A model generated the notes under the pieces. It saw only the letters and a list, made by a program, of their open reading frames with translations. It searched no databases and was not told the origin of the DNA. Below, piece after piece: positions 15,808-24,814 of a stretch of 64,000 bases of DNA. This stretch comes from DATJGR01 sp963780795. GTDB taxonomy: Bacteria; Pseudomonadota; Gammaproteobacteria; Pseudomonadales; Azotimanducaceae. The first letter of the stretch is position 1. Every line of letters begins with the position of its first letter. Made by a program: the position numbers and the translations under genes. The DNA lies in NCBI GenBank assembly GCA_963780795.1, contig CAWADH010000003.1:62001-126000 (forward strand), read 5' to 3'.

Positions 15808-18222
15808 CTATGCGCGTCGTCCGTCGTTTACGAGTCGATCGATTTCAACCGCTAACGCGACCGCATCGTTGCTGAAGTAATGCGTATGCGCGCCGGCGCC
15901 GAGACAGAACTCGGTGCGAGCGCCCTCATTCGTCGCCAGCACCGCTCCATCTGCCGACAGCGCCGCGACGCGGAACATCGCCGGTGCCGTCTGTGCGGTC
16001 CAGATTGCACGGCCGACGTAGTCACCCGCGCGATACGCGTTCACCCATCGTGTCACCTGCAGATCGGCCGGGTCCGGCTGCGAACCGAACGCCGATGACG
16101 GTTGCGCACCCATCCAACGATACAGGAACGGAAACAGCGCGGCGTACAGGTCGCGCAACGGCGAACCCACGGTGACCAGCGACAACGGCGTAGCGCCGAC
16201 GTAGTCGCGCAACCGCCGCGTGACCACGAGGTAGTGCAGCAGATCGGCGCTGATTACCGTGCCCTGGCTGTGTGAGACGATCACGACGCGCGAGTAACCA
16301 CGCTTGCACACGTCGGCGAGCAGCGATGCGTAACGCGAGAAGATGCGCGCACGAGGCGGCAGATTGTCGGCGGGATCCTGGAAGTAGTTGTCGACGTCGA
16401 GCGCCGCATCGAGCGCGACGCGCAGCTTGCCGAACGTCTCGGTGAAGCGCGCGCCGAGCGCGGTGATCGTCACGGCGCCGCCGGCCAGCCACTGCCCCAC
16501 CCTCACCAGCACGTCGCCGTTCTCACCGAGCCAGTCGAGCGCGTGCTCGACGCCGAACAGTTTCTGTTCGACGAATAACAGGTAGACCACCGCGCCCGCG
16601 ATCGCCAACAACGGTACGAAGCCGCCGAACAGGTATCCGAGGCAACGACGTCCGCCGGTCCACCATCGGCCGAGGCGCAACGTCCACGATGCGGACTGCT
16701 CGTCGTCTCCCGGTGCCACTTCCTCGCGCAACGACGGTGCGAGCGCGATCAATGCGATTCCGCCGATGACCCCGACCAAGCCCATGAGCGGCGTGAAGAG
16801 CGTGCCGACGTCGGTGACCTGCGACTCGAAGAAGATCGACGCGGAACGGTATGCAGGCGTGAATACCACCGGCATGAACAGAAAGTCTTCGAGCGTGAGA
16901 CCCGCCACGTACGAAATCATCGACCACAGCACGAGGCTCAGGATCGTGAACAGCGCGGTGGAAACGACCATGCCCATGCGCGCGGTCGCGAGCGACGCGG
17001 CCACGGCCGCGTCACCGCGGCTCGCCAGCACGAAACCGAGCAGCAGCGCGACGGTTTGCACGATCGCGAGCAGTGCCCACGCGAACAGCAACGCCGCGAG
17101 CAGGTACTCGCCCACGTTCAGCGCCGTGGTCAGCATCCACTCGTACGGCGTCGACATATCGGGACGCGTTCGCAGCGCAATCGTCATGAGCAGAATCGCG
17201 AGCCACCCCAGCAGCGCGATGCCGACGAGCCGCACGCCGCGCACGGTCTGCCCGTACCGACGCAACAGCAATGCACCCGTCACCACCGTGAGGGTTGCCG
17301 CGGTGTAGAAGTAGATGTCGATGACGTAGTCGGGCCGCAGCGCCGCCGCGATGGCGACGCCGGCACAGACGATGCCGCCCACGAGCCACGGCAACGCCGC
17401 ACGCACGCGTGCCGCAGGAGCATCCGCCCGTAACCACATCACCGGCGCGAATGCGATGAGCACCAGCGCGGCGATGCCGACCCCGAGTTCCAGCACGAAA
17501 GGTTGTTGTTCCTCGGGAAGGAACGCCGCGGCGCCGAAGGCAACCAGCAAGAGCATCATCATCTGCAGCAGCGCCGCCGGACCTTTGAGCAACCACGCCG
17601 ACCACGCGTGCAGCCACTGCAGAACGCGCAACGCCATACCACCCTGCGTGGCCAGCGCCACCTGATCCACCACGTCGCGCGCCAGCGTGCTCAAGTGGAA
17701 CAGCAACTGGTAACTGGCCGACAACGCGCGGATGCCGCCGGGCCGCAGCCGTGAGTAGTCGGCCCAGTACATTTCGTACAGATCCACCGGCAGACCGTCG
17801 CTCTGCCGCTGCAGAGAGATGCGAGTGGATTCGTACAGCGCGTCGCGTTCGTCCGGCTGATAGCGCGACAGCAGATAGTCGGTCAGCGTTACGCCGAGAT
17901 CTTCCTGCTCCGGTGCGCCGCGTTCGCTCGTCGCGCGCCGATGCGCCAGGAAAAAATTGCTGGGACGACCGGGCCTGACGCGCATCGTCTGCTCCGGCGG
18001 CGCGCCAGAGTTGGCGTCACTCTCGACGTTCGCGGGAGATTCCTCGACACAGGCGAGTTTGCGAACCGGCAGGAGGATCTCGTGCCGTTCGCCTTCGACG
18101 TATCGAGCCTGATCGCTGCCGCCGTGACAGAGCAGGCGCGCGAGTTCGCCCACCGTCTGTCCGGGTTGCTGGTCGGCCACGCCGTGCACGGTGATGATCG
18201 CGACGCGTTCGGTCTGCTCCAC
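15808..18222 (-). CDS. Large membrane protein with a split alpha/beta-hydrolase domain
   Basis: The 804-residue product starts at GTG 18222 behind a strong ribosome-binding site (GGGAGGGGA). The oxyanion-type strand IITVHGV lies at residues 9-15. About nine hydrophobic segments follow between roughly 218 and 570 (for example IAALVLIAFAPVMWL; LFGGFVPLLAIAGAVVYLLFV). The nucleophile elbow VSHSQGTV (Ser652) and a late histidine pair (GAHTHYF, about 779-781) sit in the C-terminal part. The hydrolase fold thus appears interrupted by a membrane domain. Lipase, esterase or acyltransferase activity is possible. It ends 11 bases upstream of the SMP-30 gene on the same strand. Confidence 0.75.
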   Translation of the reverse strand: MEQTERVAIITVHGVADQQPGQTVGELARLLCHGGSDQARYVEGERHEILLPVRKLACVEESPANVESDANSGAPPEQTMRVRPGRPSNFFLAHRRATSERGAPEQEDLGVTLTDYLLSRYQPDERDALYESTRISLQRQSDGLPVDLYEMYWADYSRLRPGGIRALSASYQLLFHLSTLARDVVDQVALATQGGMALRVLQWLHAWSAWLLKGPAALLQMMMLLLVAFGAAAFLPEEQQPFVLELGVGIAALVLIAFAPVMWLRADAPAARVRAALPWLVGGIVCAGVAIAAALRPDYVIDIYFYTAATLTVVTGALLLRRYGQTVRGVRLVGIALLGWLAILLMTIALRTRPDMSTPYEWMLTTALNVGEYLLAALLFAWALLAIVQTVALLLGFVLASRGDAAVAASLATARMGMVVSTALFTILSLVLWSMISYVAGLTLEDFLFMPVVFTPAYRSASIFFESQVTDVGTLFTPLMGLVGVIGGIALIALAPSLREEVAPGDDEQSASWTLRLGRWWTGGRRCLGYLFGGFVPLLAIAGAVVYLLFVEQKLFGVEHALDWLGENGDVLVRVGQWLAGGAVTITALGARFTETFGKLRVALDAALDVDNYFQDPADNLPPRARIFSRYASLLADVCKRGYSRVVIVSHSQGTVISADLLHYLVVTRRLRDYVGATPLSLVTVGSPLRDLYAALFPFLYRWMGAQPSSAFGSQPDPADLQVTRWVNAYRAGDYVGRAIWTAQTAPAMFRVAALSADGAVLATNEGARTEFCLGAGAHTHYFSNDAVALAVEIDRLVNDGRRA

Positions 18223-18439
18223 CGCGCTCCCCTCCCGCCGTGTTGGAGCCCGATTCACTGTGCCACAACACCAAAGTCACGGGGAGTGACGGGCGCATCC
18301 GTCGGTGTCACGGATTCAACGACGATTCCATCGAGGGGCCGTCATTCGATGGGCGTCGCCGAGCCCTTCAGTCTCGACTCGGCGATGAGGACGACGCCGC
18401 AAGTCGCGGACGTCGCCCCTCGCCGGCAGCTCCGAGTGA

Positions 18440-18832
18440 TCAGCTCGCGGCGGCCGGCATCTGATTCATGATCGTGGCCAGATCGAAGTACTCGTGCCAA
18501 ACGGTGATGCGGCCGCCGTGCACTTCGTAGACCCCCGTCACCGGCAATTCGATCCAGCCCGTCGGCATCAGGTGGCGATCGAGCCGCTCCAGAAACACGA
18601 CCGGTCCGTTCGCGACTTCGCGCTGGATGATGAAGGCCTGTTCGACAATGGGCGCGAAGAACGGCTCGAGCACCGCGCGCACGCCGGCCGGCCCTCGGAA
18701 CGTGCCCATCGGGCCGTTCGTGTATTCGCAATCGTCGGCCACGTACCGGAGGCCGTTGTCGAAGTCCTTCTGCTCCATCGCGACGCTGAATGCCTTGACG
18801 ATCTCGAGCGGAGATTTGGGAGAACCGGCCAT
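18440..18832 (-). CDS. NTF2-fold/limonene-epoxide-hydrolase-like protein
   Basis: The 130-residue product is an NTF2-like cone (SPLEIVKAFSVAMEQKDFD; YVADDCEYTNGPMGTFRG; WIELPVTGVYEVHGGRITVWHEYFDLA). The Trp-His-Glu-Tyr-Phe-Asp ending resembles limonene-1,2-epoxide hydrolases, whose catalytic set includes Asp and Arg residues in this fold. The ATG at 18832 was preferred because the longer frame adds a low-complexity leader. It lies downstream of the Rieske oxygenase gene on the same strand. A role in hydrating an epoxide or in isomerising a product of that oxygenase is plausible but unproven. Confidence 0.8.
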   Translation of the reverse strand: MAGSPKSPLEIVKAFSVAMEQKDFDNGLRYVADDCEYTNGPMGTFRGPAGVRAVLEPFFAPIVEQAFIIQREVANGPVVFLERLDRHLMPTGWIELPVTGVYEVHGGRITVWHEYFDLATIMNQMPAAAS

Positions 18833-19012
18833 GAACGTGCCCTTCGGCTGTAGGAGGGTCGACAGGTTCGCGGCGATCGTGCGGGCTCTCAACTACCGGT
18901 GAGGTAATCGCCGGTGCGGTCGCGCGATGCGGCGAATGGCGCCCCGACGCGCAAATCCCACCCCCCCTTCCAAATCCGTTGGGAGTGCGTTCGTCAATCC
19001 AGGAGTGGGTCT

Positions 19013-20353
19013 TCAGTCCGCCGTACGCCCCACCCATTGCTCCATCAGGTAGTGGAAGTGGCGCAGCTTGGTCTCCTGATACCGCGCGAAGATCACCTCC
19101 GGCACCTGCATCGCGTGCAGCCCTGCCTGCACCTGGCCGAGGTTTCCGCAGTCCTGCTCGAATACGCGCGCGAGCAGACCGAGTTCCGGCGCGTCGGTCC
19201 ACGGTTCCGATTCCGACAGCCAGTGCGTCTTCGCCGGTGCCGGCCGTTCGCCTTTGAACGGCGCCATGAAGTAACACTCCATGATGCTGCGGTCCGGATC
19301 GTCGCCATGGGGCCGGAACCGATAGACGATGCGGTTGTAGCCGCCCCACGGATGGAAGTTGGGGAAAAGCGTGTAGTAGATGGAATCGGCGAGCTCGGCA
19401 TCGGACAACACCACGTTACCGCCGACGACGTCCTGCAATCCGGCGCGTGCGGACGAGGCCGACAACTGTCGCGCCCGGCCACGGCTCGGTACTTCGGCCA
19501 CGGGCGCTTCGTCGAGCGGCCGGTCCGACATCGAGTCGAACATCTCCTGCTCGCTGGGCTGCCACTTCAGATGCGGGCTCGGTGTGCCGTTCGGCGTTAT
19601 CGCCCGCGAAAAGTTGCCCCATACGTCGTACTGCGAATTCTCGTCTCCGATCCCCGGCAACAGCTGCGGGTGTGTCAGCACCACGTGATAGGCCTCCATG
19701 AAGGCCTCCTGGCACACCTTCCAGTTGCATGGCATCACCTTCGCAACGTGCGCCTGGATGTAGCGGTCTTCCGGTTTCCACAACGCAAAGTGCGCCGGCA
19801 GTTCGCCGAGAAACTTCGTCAGCGGTTCCGCGTTCGGATTCATGTTGATGAACACCCAGCCGCCCCACGTTTCGACCTTCACCTTCGTGAGGCAGAGCTT
19901 GTCGTCCTGCACGTCGGGGAAATCCCAGCGCGACGGGATGTATCGCAGAGTGCCGTCGAGATTCCACGTGAACCCGTGAAACGCGCACGTGAACGCCTTG
20001 CCGTGTCCGTCGCGATCCGCCAGTTTTCGGCCACGGTGCAGACACACATTGTGATGAGCATGAATACCGGTTTCGCTGCGCGCGACGATGATCGAGAACT
20101 TGCCGATCTCGTACAGAAGATAGTCGCCGGGATTCGGGATCTCCTCTTCGCGGCAGGCCATCTGCCAAACGCGCGGCCACAGCTTGCGCATTTCGAGATC
20201 GTGATACGCGCGGCTGGTGAACTGCGAGACCGGCACGCTGACGGTCGGCACATCGATCGGATTTTCGAGCGTCAGCACACGCGGCGGCGCAATGGCGTCG
20301 GTCGCGATCAACTGCTGGTAACGCACGCCGCTGGAACGAGCCTTGACGTTCAT
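19013..20353 (-). CDS. Rieske non-heme iron oxygenase, alpha subunit
   Basis: This 446-residue protein hydroxylates aromatic or other hydrophobic substrates using electrons from a reductase. The Rieske cluster ligands are C104-L-H106 (VCLHRGRK) and C123-x2-H126 (CAFHG). The mononuclear iron site is visible as EAYHVVLTH (His222, His227) with a later Asp in FEQDCGN. The start has GGAG upstream. It lacks any fused reductase, and no ferredoxin or beta subunit adjoins it. It is flanked by an NTF2-fold gene and a small gene. The paralogue at 29889 has the same architecture. Confidence 0.93.
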   Translation of the reverse strand: MNVKARSSGVRYQQLIATDAIAPPRVLTLENPIDVPTVSVPVSQFTSRAYHDLEMRKLWPRVWQMACREEEIPNPGDYLLYEIGKFSIIVARSETGIHAHHNVCLHRGRKLADRDGHGKAFTCAFHGFTWNLDGTLRYIPSRWDFPDVQDDKLCLTKVKVETWGGWVFINMNPNAEPLTKFLGELPAHFALWKPEDRYIQAHVAKVMPCNWKVCQEAFMEAYHVVLTHPQLLPGIGDENSQYDVWGNFSRAITPNGTPSPHLKWQPSEQEMFDSMSDRPLDEAPVAEVPSRGRARQLSASSARAGLQDVVGGNVVLSDAELADSIYYTLFPNFHPWGGYNRIVYRFRPHGDDPDRSIMECYFMAPFKGERPAPAKTHWLSESEPWTDAPELGLLARVFEQDCGNLGQVQAGLHAMQVPEVIFARYQETKLRHFHYLMEQWVGRTAD

Positions 20354-20369
20354 GACTGGGTCTCCGTAA

Positions 20370-20597
20370 TCATCGATGGCGGCGGCTGTCGGCGGAACCA
20401 GGCTGGTTCGAACTCGTGCGCGTAAGATGCTTCGACGCCATCCACCCCATCAGATGCAGATCGGCTTGGGCCAACGCACCCGATTCGTGGCGGCCGTCGC
20501 TGTGGAATACGCCACGCACGCCCTTGTCGTCGACAGCGATGAGGCCGTCGGGTCGAAGTTCGTACATCGCGGACGTCAACGGATGTCGGTATTTCAC
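20370..20597 (-). CDS. Small hypothetical protein preceding the Rieske oxygenase gene
   Basis: The 75-residue product starts at GTG 20597 with GAGGA just upstream. A compact beta-rich region (MYELRPDGLIAVDDKGVRGVFHSDG) is followed by a helix (ADLHLMGWMASKHL) and a polar tail. It lies 16 bases upstream of the Rieske gene and diverges from the carotenoid oxygenase gene. I do not recognise the family; the conserved-looking sheet and operon position support a real gene, perhaps an accessory to the oxygenase. Confidence 0.6.
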   Translation of the reverse strand: MKYRHPLTSAMYELRPDGLIAVDDKGVRGVFHSDGRHESGALAQADLHLMGWMASKHLTRTSSNQPGSADSRRHR

Positions 20598-20632
20598 ACG
20601 GTCCTCACTATGGGCTCGACTATAGGCGGGCG

Positions 20633-20646
20633 TTTTCCGCAGAAAA
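20633..20646. promoter_or_regulatory. Inverted repeat in the divergent Rieske/carotenoid-oxygenase control region
   Basis: TTTTC-CGCA-GAAAA is a perfect five-base inverted repeat in the 271-base gap between two divergent operons. A -10-like TATAGT for the minus-strand gene lies at 20617-20622. It is AT-rich against a GC-rich background and is a candidate operator only. Confidence 0.35.
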
Positions 20647-20868
20647 ATACGAGGATTCCGAAACTGCTGCGCCTCAAGGCGTTCGTCAGCGGACGCGATC
20701 GCTGCGCAAATGGGACTCATTCGTTCCGCCAGGCCCGTCTACCGACCGAGTGAAACTCCCAAAAGCGAGGGTACCCGGCAGATGGCGTTCGCGAGACACT
20801 GCGCGATCAAGCGCGATCGTCTCGATCGACACCTCATTCGCCCAACGGACAACCCCAAGGAAATCATC

Positions 20869-22278
20869 ATGGCCAAGCCGTTTCCGAATCATCCGAATCT
20901 GCGCGACGGGTTCGCACCCATTCAGATGGAATGCGATGCCCCGGACCTCGTCGTGGTCGGCGAAGTGCCGAAACAACTCAGCGGCGCCTTCTTCCGCAAC
21001 GGCGCCAACCCGCAGTACGCGCCGCGCGGCGACTATCACTGGTTCGCCGGCGACGGAATGATCCACGGCTTCTACATCCACGACGGCAAGGTCGCCTACA
21101 AGAACCGCTGGGTGCGCACGGTGAAATGGCAGAAGGAACACGAAGCCGGCCGCGCGCTGTTCGCCGCATTCAATCCCATGGATACGGATCCGAGCGTCAT
21201 GGGTCTCGAGACTGACGGCCTCGCCAACACCAACATCGTCTGGCACGCCGGCAAGCTGCTTGCGCTGGAAGAAGCGCACGCGCCGTTCGAACTCGACCCG
21301 GTGACGTTGCAGTCGACCGGGCCCTGGACCTACGGCAAAAAACTCGTGGGCCCGATGACGGCGCATCCGAAGATCGACGCGGAAACCGGCGAAATGCTGT
21401 TCTTCGGCTACAACGCCGACGGCGGCATCTCGGCCGCGATGTCGTTCCACGTGGTCGACGCCGCCGGCAGGCTGGTGCGGTCGGAAACGTTCGAGGCGCC
21501 CTACGCCGCGATGGTGCACGATTTCATGATCACCCAGGAGCACGTCATTTTTCCGATCATGCCGCTGACAGGTTCACTCGAGCGCGCGATGAAAGGTGGA
21601 CCCGTCTACGCATGGGAACCGGAAAAAGGCGTGCACATCGGCATCATGCCCCGCAACGGCTCGGTCAAGGAGATGCGCTGGTTCAAGGGTGATCCTGCCT
21701 ACGTCTTCCATCCGATGAACGCGCACACGAACGGCGATGTCGTCACGTGCGACGTGTGCGAGTTCGAACAGGCGCCGCTGTTCCCGTGGGCCGACGGCAC
21801 ACCCGGTGATCCGGACAAGGCGACCCCGCGGCTCACGCGATGGACGTTCGATCTGTCACGCAACACCGACGACTACAAGTGGGAACGGCTCGACGAAATC
21901 GCCTGCGAATTCCCGCGCCTCGACGAACGCCGCACCGGCATGAGCTACCGCTACGGTTATTTTGCGTGCGACAACAAACCGGAATTCCGTGTCGGCGGCT
22001 TCAACGGCATCGGTCGCGTCGATCACTCGACCGGCAAGCTCGAGATCTACGACGTCGGCGCCGGCTGCGCGACCAACGAACCGGTCTTCGTGCCGAAGTC
22101 CGAATCGGCGCGCGAGGGCGAAGGCTTTCTGCTCGCCAACGTCTACGACGCCAACCGCAAAGCCAGTCATCTCGTGATCCTCGATGCCGAGAACGTCACA
22201 GCCGGGCCGCTCGCGACCGCCTATCTCGATCATCGCGTGCCGTTCGGTTTCCACGGCAACTGGTGCCCGGCGGCATGA
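20869..22278 (+). CDS. Carotenoid/lignostilbene-type cleavage oxygenase
   Basis: This 469-residue seven-bladed propeller enzyme of the carotenoid oxygenase family cleaves a carbon-carbon double bond of apocarotenoids or stilbenoids with non-heme iron. The four iron histidines are visible in TAHPKID, MVHDFMI, VFHPMNAH and the C-terminal FHGNW. FFRNGANPQYAP near the start is a typical signature. ATG 20869 has AAGGAA upstream; the longer frame extends into the control region. Its stop overlaps the next start (ATGA). The substrate could be stilbenoid, carotenoid or another isoprenoid. Confidence 0.9.
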   Translation: MAKPFPNHPNLRDGFAPIQMECDAPDLVVVGEVPKQLSGAFFRNGANPQYAPRGDYHWFAGDGMIHGFYIHDGKVAYKNRWVRTVKWQKEHEAGRALFAAFNPMDTDPSVMGLETDGLANTNIVWHAGKLLALEEAHAPFELDPVTLQSTGPWTYGKKLVGPMTAHPKIDAETGEMLFFGYNADGGISAAMSFHVVDAAGRLVRSETFEAPYAAMVHDFMITQEHVIFPIMPLTGSLERAMKGGPVYAWEPEKGVHIGIMPRNGSVKEMRWFKGDPAYVFHPMNAHTNGDVVTCDVCEFEQAPLFPWADGTPGDPDKATPRLTRWTFDLSRNTDDYKWERLDEIACEFPRLDERRTGMSYRYGYFACDNKPEFRVGGFNGIGRVDHSTGKLEIYDVGAGCATNEPVFVPKSESAREGEGFLLANVYDANRKASHLVILDAENVTAGPLATAYLDHRVPFGFHGNWCPAA

Positions 22279-22724
22279 GCAGCGTCCAGATCGCAGACAC
22301 CGAGGCGTTCTTCGCGGAAGTCGAAGCCGCAAGCAAAAAAGCAGTGTGGTGCGCGCTCGCCACCGTTCAGGGGAGCCGCCCGCGGGTACGCCTGGTGCAC
22401 CCGACGTGGGAAGGCAGGACGCTGTGGCTCGCGACTGCGCCGTCGTCACCGAAAGCCCTGCAGATCGCGGTGAACCCGTCGGTGGACGTGCAGTTCCAGG
22501 TGGCGCCACCGGACTTCGTGCACGTCATGGTGCGCGGCAACGCGACGCTGTGCGCCGACGATGCGACGCGCGCCCACGCGTGGCACGTCATCGACTACGA
22601 CCTGCACGGGTTCTTCCCCGGCGGGCCCACCGACCCCAACTACGTTGCCGTCAGAATCACGCCGACACGCGTCGAGCTGTCGCAGATGTTCGGCAGCGTC
22701 AACAAGCGCATCTGGCGCAGCTGA
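22275..22724 (+). CDS. PPOX-fold flavin-binding protein
   Basis: The 149-residue protein has the pyridoxamine-5'-phosphate-oxidase split-barrel fold (WCALATVQGSRPRVRLVHP; GRTLWLATAPSSPKALQI; VMVRGNATLC). Members bind FMN, F420 or heme. Its ATG overlaps the carotenoid oxygenase stop (ATGA), so the two proteins are probably made in fixed ratio. A role as flavin reductase or dehydrogenase on the oxygenase product is inference. Confidence 0.8.
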   Translation: MSSVQIADTEAFFAEVEAASKKAVWCALATVQGSRPRVRLVHPTWEGRTLWLATAPSSPKALQIAVNPSVDVQFQVAPPDFVHVMVRGNATLCADDATRAHAWHVIDYDLHGFFPGGPTDPNYVAVRITPTRVELSQMFGSVNKRIWRS

Positions 22725-22740
22725 CTCGAGGAATCTGACA

Positions 22741-23958
22741 ATGGACGCCCGCGCACTCACCACACGCCTGCAGATCATCGAAGAACTGCGCGGCGAGATA
22801 CTCACCGGCGCCGACGAAGCACAACGCATCCGGCGGCTGCCGGACAACCTCGTCGCCAGACTCGTAGAGACCGGCTTCTTCCGTTTCACGCTACCGCCCG
22901 AACTCGGCGGCGAAGATGCCAGTGCCCTCGACACCATCGCCATACTCGAAGCCATGGCGGCCATCGACGCTTCGGTTGCCTGGAACGTGATGCTCGGCTC
23001 GGAGATCAACGCGATGGCCGCCGGCGGCATGGACCCCAAGCTCGCCAAAGAGGTGTACGTCGACAACCCCGGCGTGATCATGTGCGGCGGCGGCGGCCCC
23101 GGCAGCACGCCGCCGCGCGCGGAACGACAGAAGGACGGCGGCGTTCGGGTGTGGGGCCAGACCACGTTCATCAGCGGCTGTCACAACGCGCAGTACTGCT
23201 TCATGGGCGCGCCGCTGATGCGCGGCGACGAAATCGAAAAAGGCAGCAACGGATTGCCGGTCTTCAAACTCTGGTTCCTGCCGCGCGATCAATGGCAGAT
23301 TCTCGATACCTGGGACGTCGCCGGCCTGCGCGGCTCCGGCAGTCACGACGTAAAAGCCGACGGCGCATACGTGGCACCCAGATTCACGGGTGTCGATCTC
23401 ATGAGCCTGCCGGCGCATTACCCCAATCCCGTGTTCCGCATCCCGGTGCCGCTGCGCCTCGCCTACAACAAAGTGGCGGTCGCGCTCGGCGTGGCGAAAG
23501 GTGCCCTCGAAGCGTTTTCCGATCTCGCGCAGAGCAAGATACCGATGCTCTCGACCACCACGCTCAAGAACCGACCTATCGCCCAGTACCGCATGGGCGA
23601 GTGCACCGCTCAATATCGCGCGATGCGCGAATATGTGATGGCGACGATGAACGACGTGGAAGAGGAGTTGCGCTCCGGCGCGGCGCTGCCGTCCGCCGCC
23701 ACCACGCAAGCGGCCCGCCTCGCTTGCGTGCACGCCGCCAACGAGTGCATGAAGGTGGTCGACGCTTTGCACAACGCCGCCGGCACCAGCGGCATGCGCA
23801 TGCACTCGCCGCTCGAACGCAGACTGCGCGACGCACATGGCTGCGCGACGCACCGCTGGGTCGCGCATCCGCTGTATCAGGATCTCGGCGCCATCCTGCT
23901 CGGAAACGAAGCGCCCGCCGAATTCGCCGGCGGGCTGGGTCAACCGATGCCGCGCTGA
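22741..23958 (+). CDS. Acyl-CoA-dehydrogenase-like flavoprotein
   Basis: The 405-residue protein has the acyl-CoA dehydrogenase fold: helical N-domain (LPPELGGEDASALD; AIDASVAWNVMLGSEINA), beta domain (VWGQTTFISGCHNAQ; WDVAGLRGSGSHDV) and a C-terminal helical bundle. GLRGSGSHDV is typical of group D flavin monooxygenases and related members (HpaB/DszC type) as well as dehydrogenases, so it may be a monooxygenase using reduced flavin. It starts 16 bases after the PPOX-fold gene, a possible flavin reductase partner. Confidence 0.82.
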   Translation: MDARALTTRLQIIEELRGEILTGADEAQRIRRLPDNLVARLVETGFFRFTLPPELGGEDASALDTIAILEAMAAIDASVAWNVMLGSEINAMAAGGMDPKLAKEVYVDNPGVIMCGGGGPGSTPPRAERQKDGGVRVWGQTTFISGCHNAQYCFMGAPLMRGDEIEKGSNGLPVFKLWFLPRDQWQILDTWDVAGLRGSGSHDVKADGAYVAPRFTGVDLMSLPAHYPNPVFRIPVPLRLAYNKVAVALGVAKGALEAFSDLAQSKIPMLSTTTLKNRPIAQYRMGECTAQYRAMREYVMATMNDVEEELRSGAALPSAATTQAARLACVHAANECMKVVDALHNAAGTSGMRMHSPLERRLRDAHGCATHRWVAHPLYQDLGAILLGNEAPAEFAGGLGQPMPR

Positions 23959-23978
23959 CGGCTCATCAGAGGGGAAAC

Positions 23979-24743
23979 ATGGAATTGATCGACGAGTTGT
24001 TCTCGCTGGACGGCCAGGTTGCGGTGGTCACCGGCGCCGGCCGCGGCATCGGTGAAGGCATCGCCAAGGTGCTCGCCAGCGCCGGTGCATCGGTGGTGTG
24101 CGCGGCGCGCCGGACCCACGAGATCGAAGCGGTGGCCGGCGAGATCGTGAGCCAGAACGGGAAGGCGATCGCGGTCACCACCGACGTGACCGACGACGAC
24201 GCCCTCGAGAAGCTCGCGCGCAAGGCCATCGACGAGTTCGGCCGGCTCGACATCTGGGTGAACAACGCCGGCGGTTCGCCGCTGCAGATGCCGCTGATGA
24301 AACTGCCGCGGAAAGAATGGGACGCAACCGTCGCGCTCAACCTGACCGCGATATTCTCGGCATCGCGCATCGCCGCCACGCACATGAACGACGGCGGTCG
24401 CATCGTGAACATCTCGTCGATCGCGGCCGAGATGGTGATTCCCGGCAGCGGCCACTACAGCGCGGCGAAGGTGGGCACCAACATGCTCACTAAGGTGTTC
24501 GCGCAGGAACTAGGCCCGCGCATTCGCGTCAACTGCATCATGCCGGGCGCGGTACCGACGGAAATCATGATGAGGGCCATGAAGCTCGAAGAAAAAGATC
24601 TGCCCGGCCTCGAGAAAATGCTGCGGCTACCCGCAGGGCGACTCGGCACACCACGCGATCTCGGCGCGGCGGTGCTCTATCTCACGTCGCCAGCATCAGA
24701 ATGGGTGACCGGTCAGTGCATCCGCATTTCGGGCGGCGCATGA
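23979..24743 (+). CDS. SDR family oxidoreductase
   Basis: This 254-residue classical short-chain dehydrogenase has the nucleotide motif TGAGRGIG, the NNAG motif, the catalytic Ser (ISSIAAE region) and YSAAK. AR residues after the second strand favour NADP(H). GGGGAAAC precedes the ATG. It lies 20 bases after the acyl-CoA-dehydrogenase-like gene in the same operon and is likely to oxidise or reduce an alcohol/ketone intermediate; the substrate is unknown. Confidence 0.9.
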   Translation: MELIDELFSLDGQVAVVTGAGRGIGEGIAKVLASAGASVVCAARRTHEIEAVAGEIVSQNGKAIAVTTDVTDDDALEKLARKAIDEFGRLDIWVNNAGGSPLQMPLMKLPRKEWDATVALNLTAIFSASRIAATHMNDGGRIVNISSIAAEMVIPGSGHYSAAKVGTNMLTKVFAQELGPRIRVNCIMPGAVPTEIMMRAMKLEEKDLPGLEKMLRLPAGRLGTPRDLGAAVLYLTSPASEWVTGQCIRISGGA

Positions 24744-24814
24744 CCCTCATCGAACGTAACGTGATACTCGAAGTTGGGTAACATCCAATTCAAACCGAAA
24801 GGCGATCCATCGAA

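Noticed and set aside
18342..19349. 335-residue minus-strand frame across the NTF2-fold gene
   Set aside because: Its only protein-like part is the neighbouring Rieske and NTF2 genes read in another frame.
23082..23978. Extended N-terminus of the SDR gene at 23979
   Set aside because: The upstream part is the acyl-CoA-dehydrogenase-like gene in another frame; the ATG at 23979 has GGGGAAAC.
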